Positions 40,961 through 53,274 of a DNA stretch of 64,000 nt are shown here, in pieces. The stretch's first letter is position 1, and the number at the start of each line of letters is the position of its first letter. The stretch comes from Aricia agestis (Eukaryota > Arthropoda > Insecta > Lepidoptera > Lycaenidae), in contig NC_056425.1 in assembly GCF_905147365.1 (NCBI RefSeq), forward strand, positions 6,517,501 through 6,581,500, written 5' to 3'. The notes beneath the pieces were generated by a model. It ran no database searches. It was not told the DNA's origin and saw only the letters and a list, made by a program, of their open reading frames with translations. Position numbers and translations under genes: made by a program.

Positions 40961-41349
40961 ATAATTTAATAATAATATTAAAATAAAATAAAAATTTAAG
41001 GGGGCTCCCATACAAAAAACCCAATTTTTTGCCTATTTTTGCTCTGTATCGGTACAGAACCCTTCGTGCGCGAGTCCCACTCGCACTTGGCCAATTTTTA
41101 AAACTATAGGCTAGTTCAAAAGTGGTATTTTATTTTATCTTGAGCATTATTTCGCGGTAAAAGAGGTTTATTAATACGGGCTAAGTATGTCAGTAGCAAG
41201 ACGACTAATCTATACTAGAGTCTGGCTAGCGAAAGATGAGACTGGCTTTTTATTCCAAAACTGATTATGGTAACACTGTCATTAACGTCAGTGTCACCTA
41301 TATCATCTGTTGTTTATGTGTCAAAGTGAAAAATATTTCTGTGGTTTAC
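40961..41349. other. Flank with a partial GGGTTCCG-type repeat
   Basis: 40998-41098 matches the second half of that repeat (GGGGGCTCCCATACAAAAAA, GAGTCCCACTCGCACTTGGC). The rest is unassigned; no gene. Confidence 0.45.
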
Positions 41350-42725
41350 GTGATTTTCTAATTTAAACGTGACGAAAACTTTGAAAAGAGATTTTTGAAA
41401 ACTACTTTTAGCTATGATTAGTAAATACGAACAAAAAAGAAGTAAAAAGGATGCAATTTTTAAACAAAAACAAGATTGTTTACATTCCCAGTGCATTAGT
41501 AAGTACAGGTAAAAGATTTTGATACTTTCAATTACAATTAATTAAAATCAATATTATTTATCATGTAATTGAATTTATTGTTTTGCAGGTAACATGAATG
41601 ATGCAAAGGATTCAGTTATGCAAGTTAAAATATCAAGCATAAATAAAATATGAGATATTATGTTCCAAGAAGAGTGTTTAAAGACAAAATGCCTGATGAG
41701 ATTTCTTCTTAGACCGGTAAGACCCTAACGTTACAAAAATAAATACCTGAAAGCAACCTTGTTATTGAATGCTAACTTTATTTATGAACATATTTTCAGA
41801 TGTCAGTGTTTGTACCCTAAAAAGGATTAAAAAAGAAGGCCACATAAATAAAGGCGTGTGGTTACGGGAGTTTGGCTGGGAGGTGTTAATGCATCCGCCG
41901 TATAGTCCTGACCTTGCACCTTCAGATTTCCACCTGTTTCAATCGCTGCAGGATTCCTTAGGCAGTGTCAGGTTGACATCACAAGAGGACTGCCAAAACC
42001 ACTTGTCGCAGTTTTTTCATCAGAAGCCCCAAAATTTTTATAGCAATGGGATCGTGTCCCTACCAACAAGATGGTAAAAAGTTGTCAAACAAAATGACAC
42101 CTATATATTTTAGTCTATTGTAAATAAACTTTATAAAAAAAACATTCGAATATTTATATGAAATGCGAAAAAAAATTTCGCAAACTTTGATTTTCTGTGT
42201 TGTTTTTTCATTTCCCCTTAATCATTGGTTTTTAATCAACTTGCAAGGGAGGGTTATTAGTTTCAGGCATGTACAAGTATGTTTTAAATATACATATTTG
42301 AGTATAATTAATACAATCTATGATGCTTGCGAGTAATAATATAATATAGGAAATTATTTAACATTTAAATTAAATTATATTTAAACTTAGAAACAGTAGT
42401 GACAATTTAGTTTAAGAAAATGAAGATAATTGTTTGGTTAAATTATATTTTGTAATATATTTCATGATGTACGGTAAGTATTAAAGAAGAAGTTTTAATA
42501 CTTCGTCAAAAACAAAACACAATGAAATGTATTGCAAAGTAAATTTAAGTAAACAACAACAATAAACTTATTCTTGAAATAAGTTATCCAAACTAAAATA
42601 TAATATTATTGTCATAAATAATCAAGTATCAAAACTATAATTCCGACTATAGACAAGGTTGCCATACGTAGATTTTTTGAATTTGCCGCCTTTTTCCAGT
42701 CTCATCTTTCGCTAGCCAGACTCTA
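41350..42725 (+). repeat. Low-copy repeat with a mariner fragment, copy 2 (uninterrupted)
   Basis: It is homologous to 216-1266 plus 3133-3269 plus 3966-4090. The empty sites at 42363/42364 (Helitron) and near 42490 (TTAA insertion) are intact. No gene beyond the mariner remnant. Confidence 0.75.
41795..42110 (+). pseudogene. mariner transposase C-terminal fragment, better-preserved copy
   Basis: The frame 41769-42077 covers the last 85 or so residues: GVWLREFGWEVLMHPPYSPD, then LAPSDFHLFQSLQD and QEDCQNHLSQFFHQK, ending TRW at a stop. The third catalytic aspartate (SPDLAPSD) is present; the first two and the helix-turn-helix are absent. Relic only. Confidence 0.8.
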
Positions 42726-42917
42726 TCTATACTAATATTATAAATGCGAAAGTATCTCTGTCTGTCTATCTGTCTCGCTTTCACGCGAAAACTACCAAAC
42801 CGATTGTAATGAAATTTTGTAGATAGTCTAAAGCCTAAGAAAGGACATAGGCTACTTTTTACTGAAAAAAAGGGTTGTAAGGGGGTGAAAAACTTAAATT
42901 TGTTCAAATTAAGCTAG
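42726..42917 (+). mobile_element. Short Helitron-like element, 192 bp
   Basis: It starts TCTATACTAATATTATAAAT after A and ends AAGCTAG before T. Inside are CTGTCTGTCT, CGCGAAAACTACCAAACCGA and ACATAGGCTACTTTTTACTG, the usual order for this family. No hairpin is clear before the CTAG, so the 3' end is decayed. Confidence 0.65.
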
Positions 42918-43204
42918 TTCCAAAAAATCATATTAGATGGCGCCGTGCGTCTCCTACATCATGCTGACGCTTGCTCAAAGGTTTTTCTATAAGAGGTGGT
43001 ATCATCTCATCTTCGAGTTTCGATTTTTTTCGATTGTCATTTCTTTTTTACGTTATTTAATAACTCGTTACTTTATCTATGCTGTGACGTAACCTTAAAT
43101 CTATCAATGATAAATAGTTTATGGGTAAAGTTGTGTAATTGGGTGGCTAAATAAGCTTTAAAATTGGCATAAAATATAAAGTTTAATTTAAAATTATTAT
43201 TTTT

Positions 43205-43566
43205 TAACAAAAAATTTAACCCGACTTCCAAGGAAAAACAATATTCTTAAAATGACCTAAAAAGTATGAAATAATTCTTATTCTTCATTAGTGCCTTTTT
43301 CAAAATTCGACTAAATCTCAACGAATTTTGTACTCAATTTTCATTCTTTTGAAGTCGGTACCAGCCCAGAACTGAGATACTTGACATCTTGACATAGAAC
43401 TTAGCCAGTACCGACTTCAAAAGAATGAAAATTGAGTACAAAATTCGTTGAGATTTAGTCGAATTTTGAAAAAGGCGCTAATAAAGAATATTATTCTTAG
43501 GTATATAGGTCATTTTAAGAATATTGTTTTTTCCTTGGAAGTCGGTTTTAATTTTTTGTTAAAAAT
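43205..43566. mobile_element. Foldback repeat ending GACTTCCAAGG
   Basis: The two halves (43205-43365 and 43402-43566) are near-perfect reverse complements over about 160 bp, with ends AACAAAAAATTTAACCCGAC and GTCGGTTTTAATTTTTTGTT. The centre is about 35 bp. It has no ORF. Confidence 0.75.
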
Positions 43567-44500
43567 AATAATTTCACTCTTTTTTAGTTATCTACAAGAT
43601 CAGGCTTTATGCGTAAATAACCACTACGAATATTAATTATCCATATTATATTACTGTAAGCGAAATTGTGGTAAGTGCTTGCAGTTATCTAAGCGATGCT
43701 GCAATTTCCAAGCTTTTATCTTTAAAGGTTCAGAAGTTCTGTTCAGTGCCTTTGGACCAAGAAACACCTTCGTATGAAATTTCTCTTATTCGTAACATAT
43801 GCTTAAGTTACTAGAAACAACATTTTAACCACTATGAGTGTTTTGATAAATTTCAAGGATTTCCCTCGATTTCTCATAGATGCCATCATCAGCTCACCGC
43901 TTTCGTATTTTTTATACAAAATTAAGATTATATCCTATACAACAATACAAGAATTTTGAAAATCGGTCTACAAACAGCGAAGTAATCATCAAAAATATCT
44001 GCTTCGATGCAAAATATCACGAAAAGTACCAATAATTGGGTTATAATGTGATGACCCATGGTATAATTATGGCTGTGATGTTGATGATCAATCAAATTGA
44101 TGTGTTGGCTTATGCTTTCAGTTGTTTAAGCAACGCCGAAATCCCCGAACTTGTATCTATAAGGATTCAAAAGTTCTATTCAGTACCTTCAGATCCAGTG
44201 TATAACCTGGTGCAAAATCTTACTTTTTGGTAGCATTTACCTCGAATGCTTCTCAAAAAATCAAAATCACTATATGTTTCCATACAAATTTTAAGGAGTC
44301 TCCTCGATTCCTCATGGATCCCATCATCAAATCACCACTTTTGTGAACATGGTACCAACCTCGGAATCAACCCTGTATAACAACAAAATAATCATGAAAA
44401 GCGGTCCACAAACGGCGAAGTTATGGTTGAACATACAAAAAAAAATATATAAACAGACGAACATAATATAACCTCCTCCTTTTTGGAAGTCGGTTAAAAT
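43567..44500. repeat. Two-unit repeat ending in GAAGTCGGTTAA
   Basis: About 43700-43990 and 44120-44430 are diverged copies (AGTTGTTTAAGCAACGCCG-like starts, AAAAGTTCTATTCAGTACCT, then CATCATCAAATCACCACTTT and CGGTCCACAAACGGCGAAGT). The block ends CCTCCTTTTTGGAAGTCGGT. It looks like the 3' part of a LINE or Helitron-like element. No gene. Confidence 0.5.
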
Positions 44501-44609
44501 GAAATATTATGTGCACACTGCACAGCTGTTTTGATTTAAGGGGTACCAGAGTTTTTTTAAAAAAGCTTTTGACACCAATTTTGTTGACATCGCGCGCTAT
44601 AAACTGAAG

Positions 44610-44641
44610 TCCACGCGGACGAAGTCGCGGGCAACAGCTAG
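44610..44641 (+). mobile_element. Helitron-like 3' terminus
   Basis: ACGCGGACGAAGTCGCGGGC followed by AACAGCTAG and T: the same hairpin plus CTAG end as 16110-16143. The 5' end is not found. Confidence 0.6.
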
Positions 44642-44865
44642 TAAAATATACAAAGCAATTATTAAAAGCAGATTTTTCCTTGTTCCTACGCGGTGGATAA
44701 AATAAATATCAAATGTACGACAAAGTGCATCTTAAGTTTCCTAAAATCGAGATGGGTATTGACGTACCTACTTATTTAAAAATAGGAACTCTTTTCCTTA
44801 AATATCTACTTTCATTTGTTTTTGACAAAATATGTTATTAAGTTTCCTGATAAGAAATAAGTATA

Positions 44866-44872
44866 AATAATA
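44866..44872 (+). promoter_or_regulatory. TATA box of the Lys/Pro-rich secreted gene
   Basis: TATAAAT in AATAAGTATAAATAATAATA lies about 50 bp before the ATG at 44916. Confidence 0.5.
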
Positions 44873-44915
44873 ATATACACTGAAGCTACATGCCATTTCA
44901 GACCGATCATCCAAA

Positions 44916-45403
44916 ATGGACGCCAAGGTAAAAGTATTGTACCTAAAGCGTAACTTGTAACTTTTCTATAATTTTTTGTATAAGTATTTTATATTGCCAC
45001 CCGTACAAATAATGTAGGTCCATCAAATGCAGATGATTGAATTTCTCTGGTAATACGAAACTTAATTGGAAAATTATCAGAAGCGACCCAAATTGAATCA
45101 TAATTTTACTTTACTTTTCAGGTACTTTTCATCGGCTTCGGTGTTCTTCTTGCTGTTCAAATCTCCATGGCTGAAGACCATAAAACATCAACGCCAGCAT
45201 CAACAACACCAACGAAGCCAGCAAAACCAGCAGTACCAAAATTGCCACTCAAAACTGGACAATCAGGTGTACTAAACAATCCTGACGAATCAAACAAACC
45301 ATTAAACCTCCTTGGCCAAAAGGAAAAAGATGGCAAAGATGAAAATGACCTTCTGGATCTAGACGCTAAAGCCGCCAAAGTCAGCGTCAACCAAATCCTA
45401 TAA
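44916..45403 (+). CDS. Small secreted Lys/Pro/Thr-rich protein, two exons
   Basis: Exon 1 is 44916-44927 (MDAK, donor GTAAAA); exon 2 is 45122-45403 (acceptor TTACTTTTCAG). The product is 97 residues. The signal peptide core is VLFIGFGVLLAVQISMA. The mature chain has TSTPASTTPTKPAKPAVPK, a middle with DESNKPLNLLGQKEKDGK, and an acidic, Leu-rich end (DLLDLDAKAAKVSVNQIL) that may form a helix. No cysteine or known domain. AATAAA lies at about 45464. The 194-bp intron is the shortest in the family and holds a fragment (GTAGGTCCATCAAATGCAGA) of the MITE found in two other family introns. Function unknown; secreted. Confidence 0.7.
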
Positions 45404-45524
45404 TGATACAAGATGATTGCACTATTGTATATTTTTAAAGTTTTAATGTAGTTAAGAAAATACCAATAAAACCCTTCACCGACAAACTCTGTTGTTACTG
45501 TAGTAATCCATATTTTCATCCATT

Positions 45525-46064
45525 TTATAATATAAAGCCGAAAGTGTGTCTGTCTGTCTGTTACCTCTTCACGCTTAAACTGCTGAACCTATGTCGCTAT
45601 TTGGTATGGAGATACTTTAGTCCCGCGGGAAAGGACATAGGATACTTTTTATCCCGGAAAAATCTACGGTTCCACGCGATAAACGAATTTTGGAGCAACA
45701 GAGTTGCGGGCATCATCTAGTCTTCTTATATATAAAATTCTCGTGTCACAATGTTAGCACAGTGTAGATAAATAGATATAATTTAGTTACCGTACTCCTC
45801 CGAAACGGCTTTTAACGAAATTTACATGCATATTCAGTAGATCTGAGAATCGGCTACTGGGAACTTTTTATATTGATAGGTGCATTTGTGGTTTAAATAT
45901 TAGTAAATTATTACAACTAGAGACTGACAGCGACCATTGTTTGTGCGACGGGATAGCGATGGACGTTGCCACGGTGAGATACTTAATTAGTCACTTCAAT
46001 AAAATAATATGGGCGAAAATCGAAATACTTTATACGGAAAAACAACGTTTGCCGGGACAGCTAG
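45525..46064 (+). mobile_element. Two Helitron-like elements head to tail
   Basis: The first ends CATCATCTAG at 45720, and three bases later the second starts TCTTATATATAAAATTCTCG. It ends GCCGGGACAGCTAG at 46064 before T. The second matches the element at 53992-54359 on the other strand. Neither has an ORF; the frame 45941-46135 lies across the second element. Confidence 0.7.
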
Positions 46065-46492
46065 TTATAAATACAAGAAAATATTACCGTAAAGTCATTG
46101 TCATTAGACAGCTAAGGATTTTTTTACAGAAATAGCTGTAAAACATTAAATACTTCACATGAAATAGGAATAGATATTATGTTTGTGTTCATAAATTATC
46201 TAGCTTAAGATACGCAAACATAAAAATGCGATGGTTTTACAGATTAAGTATATTGATTTTTTGGTAAAAACTGAATGGTAGGTAAATCACAGTCATGGGA
46301 CGCAATTACAGTAGTTGGGACACCCAAAACCAGTAGTTGGACAATCAAAGTTTGATTGAAATTTGGTTAAAATTGGTATTGTAGTAGGCAACATTATAAA
46401 TAATTGTTGTTTCCACATATTATATTTTTATTATTTATTGCAAAATAACGTATATTAATTAAATATTTCACAAAAACTGACTATTGTAACAT

Positions 46493-46716
46493 ATCCATAC
46501 TAATATTATAACTTTATAAGTATGAAAGTCAGTTCGTCTGTCTGTCTGTGAATTACTTCTCCACGCTCAAACCACTGAGCGGATTTTGCATAAATTTGGT
46601 ACCGAGACAGTTTGAGCCCCGGGAAAGAAAAAATAGTACTTTTTGGCCCAGGAAAATGTGCGGTATCCACTCGATAAACGGACTTGTCGCAATGGAGTTA
46701 CGGCCGTCATCTATTA
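46493..46716 (+). mobile_element. Helitron-like element, decayed
   Basis: ATCCATACTAATATTATAAC at the left, then TCTGTCTGTCTGTGAATTAC, CCACTGAGCGGATTTTGCAT and CGGTATCCACTCGATAAACG, ending near GGCCGTCATCTA. The layout is that of 45525-45720. The terminus is lost. Confidence 0.55.
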
Positions 46717-48376
46717 ATATTATAGATGTAAAAGGATGTCCGTCTGTTTCTTTATCTGTATATCTGTCTATTGTTCAGGTAAAACGTAACTCAAATATTT
46801 AGAGATTTCAGATTGTCCTCATCGAGCCAATCGGTATACTCACTACTCAGACAATATTTAAATATGGAGCACAATGGAGAGCGGCTCATTTGCCTGTCCC
46901 TGTGGCCATACTCTACTTTTAGGAGGAAGTTGGGTTTGTCATGCCATGCAAGTAACGATTGTGCGCTAACAATATTATCTTTTAGGATGTGAAATAGATC
47001 CCACAGGTTGCACAATATGTTCTTAAGTTTGGATTATACTGATGAGTAGCAAAAATTGTATGGCATTTGTTTAATTTAAATCATTATACAACATAAAGTC
47101 GAGAGATTTCAAACTAAAGGCTTGCCATTTGCCTACTTCAGCGACAAAAATAATTGGAAAGTACTTTACAATCCAGGGATTTCCTAATAAATAAAACAAA
47201 AAGATTGGCTGATTTTGAAAATTCTAATTCCTCTATAGAAACGAAAAAAAAAATTAACGCGTTGTTTAAATATCAGCCCTTATGCAACGCACCGTAGCAT
47301 TTTACAAGGCCCCCAAATTGCGTTACATTCCCTTATTCATTCCATACAACTAACGGCAACAAGTAGGTTCTTGAAGTATTCAGAAGTCACACTTTATTGA
47401 AGTATTCAGAAGACACCCTACGTCAGCTGCAAATTAACTTTCGTATTGAATAATAAGCTTATCTTTCGAATATAATATATCAAGTAGATCAGTATTATTT
47501 CATCTAATAACGTCCAATAACTGTTTTTAGCTCTTTTACAATACCAGTAGTAGGACAGGCCAAAAAAACCTTTAAATGAGATAAAAGGTTATTAAGAATG
47601 TACAAAAAATACTTAATAGATTGTTATTTATACCATAACACGTTTATAATAACTTACACAATGTGTATCATAAAAAATATTACTAAAAACTTTACCATGT
47701 TTCTTAATTTTCTCTTTTCATTTGCAAAACCAAGGCGCGCGTGATGACCATGGCGACAAAAAGATGTTTTATTTTGGTTACACCGCAACCTGATAAAAAA
47801 TACTCTATTTTTATTGTAGCGTGAATGCCCTTCAATATTAATTCTATTATTATTTACGTCGTATAAAAACCACAAACTTTTATTTTTACGATCAAAGTGT
47901 AAAGTGTACTGAAAAATTCTAATGACTCGTATTTTACCTATCTTCCAAATGCTATGCAATATACATAAACGAGTAGTTGAGTCTTTCGTCCCATAAATGT
48001 TCGTCCCAGTGGGACGAATGGCTATAAGCGAATTTTTACATACCTACCTATTTAATCCAGCGTTTCGTCCCATGCAATTAAGTTACCTTAACTCTACTAG
48101 GGTTAGCAAAAATGGTAGATTTGAATATAAAAAAATACTTTTGTATGCAAATATCTTGCGTCAACACAATATAAAAAAAAAATTATTCATCTCTTATGAA
48201 TAATTTTCCCCTTTTTTTCAAATTTTCCATTGCTTTTCGCTTTGAAAATTTAATTGCTATCTCTTTCGCACTTATTTAAGTTATTGAGAAAAATGAAAGT
48301 TTTATGTGAGATAATAATATTAATTAACGTTAGCGAGCGCCAACAGAAGTGAAAACGAAAGAGTATTATACTTAGT
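46717..48376. other. 1.7 kb without a supported gene
   Basis: The minus frame 46791-47015 (74 codons, with HDKPNFLLKVEYGHRD) is moderately GC-rich and could be a gene or retroelement fragment, but shows no family motif. Near 47990-48070 three TTCGTCCCA boxes recur. The rest is AT-rich. Confidence 0.3.
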
Positions 48377-48600
48377 TTTGTTACACGTTGTTACATGACA
48401 AATCGCTGTAAAACTGCAGCGCTGTAAGAGCAAAAATTTTTTTGTTTTGTATGGGCAAGCGCCACCGCGTCACGATTTTTTCTATACAAAGGTGAAAACA
48501 AAAGTTACTCTTTCAGTGCTGCTATTTTCACGATGAACTTTATATAGGGGACCCAAAGACATTCTAAAGTATTATCACTTAGTTTTGTTACACCCTGTAT
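48377..48600. mobile_element. Foldback MITE (ACAGGGTGTAACAAAA family), decayed copy
   Basis: TTAGTTTTGTTACACGTTG at the left and AACACTTAGTTTTGTTACACCCTGT-type sequence at the right, with TGCAGCGCTGTAAGAGCA and CTTTCAGTGCTGCTATTTTC inside, match 23405-23665. The arms have diverged more. Confidence 0.7.
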
Positions 48601-49128
48601 AGCCGAAGCGTCATAAAAAGAAAAAGAAAAGAATAAAATATCCAATTTTAACTACAATGTTACTCCACTGATGAACAAGCGGGAACAGGGGGAAGCAGTC
48701 CTAGCGGAGGGGCGAAAAAAGTGTTTCGTTCACTGTCTTCTGCAATTAAACGGTTTACTATTCGTTTCTATGCAAAATAACTTGGTAAAAAGCGAATATT
48801 ATTGTAACCTTTTTTTATTTAAATTTAACACTTTAACTGATAGCATCAGGAAATCTGCAGATTACCTAGTAAATGTGCACAGCAACGTATTCTGCATTCT
48901 AACAGTAAGTGGTAACATAATTATAAAGATAAAGACTATTTGGGTTATGTAGTATATTTTTCGGATTTAAAAAAATAAAAAAATAAATCATTCAATGTCA
49001 TTCTAAAAACACGTTTACTTATATGTTTTTGAAAACAGTGTCACAGAACGTATGTTTTTTTTTTTTAATAAAATGGTGCAAAGGATTATCAGCTGTGTAG
49101 AATACGTTGCAGTATCAGCAGTCAAAAA
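48601..49128. other. No gene; 3' flank of the next gene
   Basis: The frame 48671-48952 has no recognisable motif. A T-run lies at 49054-49067, and no minus-strand AATAAA is obvious close to the stop at 49129. Confidence 0.35.
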
Positions 49129-50136
49129 TTATTGCCCGCCTTTAAGCAAGTTCAAAAGCCACCACAGCGCTACCAGACCTCCCACTGCATTCTCCTTCTC
49201 CTTCAGCTGCTCCTCTGTCAGTGTACTGTTTGCTGTGGTGGTGTCAATTTTGTCTTGTCCACCGGGATTGCTTGCTGCAGCCCCAGTCGTTGCATCCGCA
49301 GCTTCTGCTGCTTTAGTAGTCGCTTCTTGGTCTTTTTTGCTCTGATCATTGTCCTCAGGTTTATTTTCCCCAACTTTATTTTGCACATTATCTTCTGTTG
49401 TGGTTGAAGTTATATTAATTGTCGGAGTCGTAATATTATCGTCCGCTGACCGGCGTACTACGCCAGCCTCGATGGTGTAAGCCAAGCATAGAAAAGCGAA
49501 TGCGATGAAAAATACCTGAAAATAAACGAGACACATTAAAATATACCCAACACTTGTGATATTAACATTGCAGTAATATACCCTATTCATAAAGGGGGTT
49601 GCCCTTTATGAATAGGGTATATTACTGCAATGTTTTCTCGCTAGAGGCAGCACCAAAATGACAGCAAGCAAAAAGTATTTTTCGACGATTGACAACGTTT
49701 CTACCAATGTTTGCAACGTGTCGGATTTAGGTCTGATTATTAAGGGTGGGTTGCACCCTTATTTTCCTGTTCTGAGGTTGCACCAGAGGCGTTGTTATAG
49801 CTGTTAAGGTTAAGGTTATCGTCAAATATGGCGTCCCTTATGGACTTTAACTAGGGATTTGACAGTTCATTTGACATTTTGTTATGGTTAAAGTTATATT
49901 AAAGTACGAAGTACGGTGCACCCTTACTGTATGTGCTAGTTGCGTATATTATTCTCTTTTCCAAAATTTTCATATAGAAAACAATCCTAATTTTTTCTTC
50001 AAGTCGTTTCAAAAAGTTAATCAAAATAGTTTTAACATGTGAGAGAATTTTATATTCTGTTACATTAAAAAAACTAATGTTGTTATTGGTAATGAAAAAA
50101 AAACATAAATTTCTCTTTTCTTACCTTGGCGTTCAT
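49129..50136 (-). CDS. Small secreted acidic protein with a hydrophobic C-terminus, two exons
   Basis: Exon 1 is 50125-50136 (MNAK, donor GTAAGA), exon 2 is 49129-49515 (acceptor TTATTTTCAG). The product is 132 residues. The signal peptide core is VFFIAFAFLCLAYTIEA, followed by GVVRRSADDN, with a dibasic RR. A long acidic Asn/Thr/Asp/Lys/Glu chain follows (NITSTTTEDN, KPEDNDQSKKDQ), with potential N-glycosylation sites. The last 20 or so residues switch to a hydrophobic, Trp-containing segment (VALWWLLNLLKGG). This acidic spacer plus hydrophobic or basic tail recalls secreted peptide precursors (inference). The TATA-like TATATAAAATAGAG lies at about 50184-50197. The opening EA.VR is shared with the gene at 57409-58054. 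The 609-bp intron has a 33-bp-arm hairpin at 49564-49634. Confidence 0.7.
49564..49634. repeat. Perfect hairpin in intron, 33-bp arms
   Basis: Arms 49564-49596 and 49602-49634 are exact reverse complements around GGTTG. It is in the intron of the gene at 49129-50136, close to the acceptor, and would fold in the pre-mRNA. Confidence 0.9.
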
Positions 50137-50183
50137 GATTAGAGCAGTTTTAATCTCGCTTTGAATAAAATTTCTTGGTGCTC

Positions 50184-50197
50184 TATTTTATATAAAT
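50184..50197 (-). promoter_or_regulatory. TATA box of the acidic secreted gene
   Basis: On the minus strand it reads TATATAAAATAGAG, about 50 bp before the ATG at 50136. Confidence 0.55.
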
Positions 50198-50752
50198 TCA
50201 TAATATGGTAACCAAATATTTTTGTAATCATATTGTTTTACGTCTGTTCTGTTTACTAGAATACTACATTTATTATCCATTTAGCGTCATTGTACTTAAT
50301 TTTAATGGCTTGTTTTTGAAGTTATTTTTGAAACTTTAAACTGATGACGAAATAATGAAAGATTAAGACGACCGCGTCGGAGCACCTTTTTACACATTCC
50401 ATAATAAAAAAATATCTTATTTTCATCAGAATAAATACTTTATTTTGTTTTCACAATATGGTTTTATGAACTAAAAAAACTTAAGAGCACAAATAAGTAG
50501 TATAATATAATACATTAAACACGGCACGGTAAACAAGGCAATATCGTGGCAATATGTACAACAATAATGTAGACCACAAGGCTAACAAGATATTTTGGTC
50601 ACAGATTATACTATGTAGAACCAAGACCATTTATCTACAAAAAGTCAATTTTACAGTAAACGAAAAATAGTTGCATATTTTTTTCTTCAAACATTTTTAT
50701 GTTTTTTATGTGTGAACATTAACTGGATAAGCATAGGAAAAAAGGATGGATG
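50198..50752. other. AT-rich upstream flank, no gene
   Basis: No open frame or repeat is supported. It ends at the 8-bp target duplication of the hAT element (50745-50752). Confidence 0.4.
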
Positions 50753-51406
50753 TAGGGAATGCAATACCGGGATACCGGGATCCCGAAATACCGGGATCCC
50801 GAAATACCGGGATCCCGCATGCATTTTGCGGGACTAATCCCGGTCGAAAATTTAGCGGGATCCCGCGGGACTGGCGGGATGAGTGCGTGAACTGGCTACA
50901 GGCAGCCCACTAAGCAATTTATCATCAATTCACCTATAATTCACTTTAAATGACAATTGTACCAACCAGCGTGGACGCTGAGCAAACTTTTACAGCTGCT
51001 GTTGTGTTGAATATCAGGAGCCGTTTGGCAGACGAAACAATTAATACCTTAACATTTTTAACATACTTTTATATATAAGTTGGTTAAAAATTGTTTTTTA
51101 GTTTTTTTTTAACATTTTTTTTACGTAGCCATTTTCAAGCAAAGTTTAGTTATTTATTATATAATATTTTTATAATTAAAGTCTGAAGTATTAATAAACC
51201 CTTGTAAAAAAAGTGTCCGACAGTGTTTGTTTTATTTATGTTTCTAAGAATAAAAGGAGTTCTATCAAGTAGTCATTATAACGATTTATTTTAAAAGTTT
51301 AAGTCCACCCTGCGGGATCCCGCACATACCGGGATCCAGCGGGATTGTGATGGTTCAGTCCCGCAAATACCGGGATTGAAATTATCCTGCGGGATTGCAT
51401 TCCCTA
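50753..51406 (+). mobile_element. Non-autonomous hAT element, copy 1
   Basis: The TIRs TAGGGAATGCAAT and ATTGCATTCCCTA are flanked by the 8-bp duplication GATGGATG (50745-50752 and 51407-51414). Both ends carry arrays of CCGGGATCCCG-type motifs. The interior keeps only a piece of the transposase C-terminal dimerisation domain (about 50956-51040, with PTSVDAEQTFTAA and RSRLADET). The catalytic part is deleted. Confidence 0.9.
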
Positions 51407-51702
51407 GATGGATGTATTTCAAGAAAGTTTTACTTATTTCAAAATTACTTTAGATAGCTGGATTTTTTTAAAATATTTGCGTGTGGTTGTGCAGCTTACT
51501 GTAAGATAGGTACTTTTTGGGATCGGATAGATATTGGAAATGAAACAAAAATTAAATAAAGTAATTAAATACTTTCATTAAACAACCGACGCTTAATTTT
51601 ATACAATTAATAACAGAAACATATTTTATCAAGAAACGGATCAGAAAACAACGTTTTGTAACACATTGTTTAATTAAAATATAAGTTTAGACAATAGGCT
51701 AC

Positions 51703-52922
51703 TTGACCTCATTTTTTTCTTCATGCTAATCGCTTCATAATCGTTCATTATTACAAAAAAAACTAATATTTTAATATTTTACACAGTAGAAACCCGTAAA
51801 AATGTTAATTGAAAAATATGCCTTGGGGGATATTAGATTATCATATATATTGGATGCGAGATCATTGAGTCAATGATATTGGATAATGTAATATAGACAT
51901 ATGATTCATTTCTTCCTTAATCATAGATTTTTGACATTTGCTGAGAGATTGGATCCAATACGGTCATAGAAATAGGTGTTGCCAGTTATTTAATATAAAA
52001 AAGAGTTTTTAATTTCTTGTTCGTTAATATGTTTCAAATAATGTAATGTAATTATTTTTCTAATTATATACTTGGATAATCTTGCTGAAATAACAAAAAA
52101 CAAGCCATATTAAAAATGACGATGTCTTTTGACAAATCAAATTCTCTGAGATCTAGTAACCCTGACGTCAATACCTGTCAGCGTTAGCGCTCTCCATTGG
52201 CTATTGAAACCACATATGACGTAAAATACGAGTAGGATCAATGAAATATGATAATGTAATATACAGATATGATCAAATAATTATATATATTGGATCCTAT
52301 ATATGATCATAGAAATGATCATATATAAATGATAATGTAATACCCCCCTTATAAATGGCGCCGAAAACACTGTCCGCCATAGTGTGACGTCATACGTTTT
52401 GTATTTTAAGCTCTCTTTATTGAACATTTTTTTATATGTTAAATGTACGCGTCTAAAAGTGCCCATATATAAAAGAATTAAATAAGAAATTAGAAATCAT
52501 TTGTAATGTTGAAAACTTTTGGAGAAAAGTTTTGGCCATTTCATTTCCCGTCTACAATAAATGGAGATAATTTATAAAACTGATGTTTTATTTGAATTAT
52601 TCAAGAAAATATATTTTACAAATCTTTCTAGGCTTATTTTTATTATTTATGAACAAATAAACTTACATAATATAACGAGCGCGATAAATAAAAGATATTA
52701 AATTACGAATAGAATGACGTCACATCCAATTCGGAAGTACCGTTTTCGTCAGTACAAATCCTATTTTCATAAAATCATATTTTGAAATCGACTTTATTTA
52801 TCAATCATAAGCTTTTATTTGATGATAAGGGTGAAATACGGTTTCCTAGGCCAAGTTCTACTAGAAATATGTATTTGTTCAATGAAATTGAATATAGGTC
52901 AAGTAGCCTATTAAATTTTAAT
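51703..52922. mobile_element. TIR element of 1.2 kb with ends AATAGGCTACTTGACCT
   Basis: AATAGGCTACTTGACCT at the left is inverted exactly at the right end. Nested inside, about 51828-52348 is a second inverted structure (GGGGGATATTAGATTATCAT and TGATAATGTAATACCCCCC) rich in ATGATC/GATCAT motifs. No ORF is supported. Confidence 0.6.
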
Positions 52923-53274
52923 CATATTTTTATATGAATTAAGCAAAATTAAATGTGTAGCAACGAATCATAAAACGGATGACAATCCTTTGGTAGAACA
53001 TCTTTTAACTGCTGATGCTTTAAATTTGCTGACGAAATTGGTAGCGTATGTAGTGTGTAGATAGGTGGTATTTCCGTAAATTATTTATTTTGTCCCATAA
53101 GGTGGTATTGGTATTTATTCATAACCGATCAAGGGAAACGATGCATAAATAAACCAGAAAGAGAACTGCATTAAAAAGTAAAAATCGCCAAAAGTGTAGA
53201 TAGGTCTTGGTTCCTATGTTAGCGGCTTACAAGTTCTTGTTGTGGATTATTGTTAGAGAAATGACAAGTTGTAT
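52923..53274. other. No gene
   Basis: AT-rich sequence with GATAGGTGGTATTTCC and GGTGGTATTGGTATTTATTC near 53060-53120. Nothing coding. Confidence 0.4.

Noticed and set aside
46791..47015. 74-codon minus-strand frame
   Set aside because: No recognisable domain, no splice context and no second copy in the window. It is kept only as a note in the region entry.
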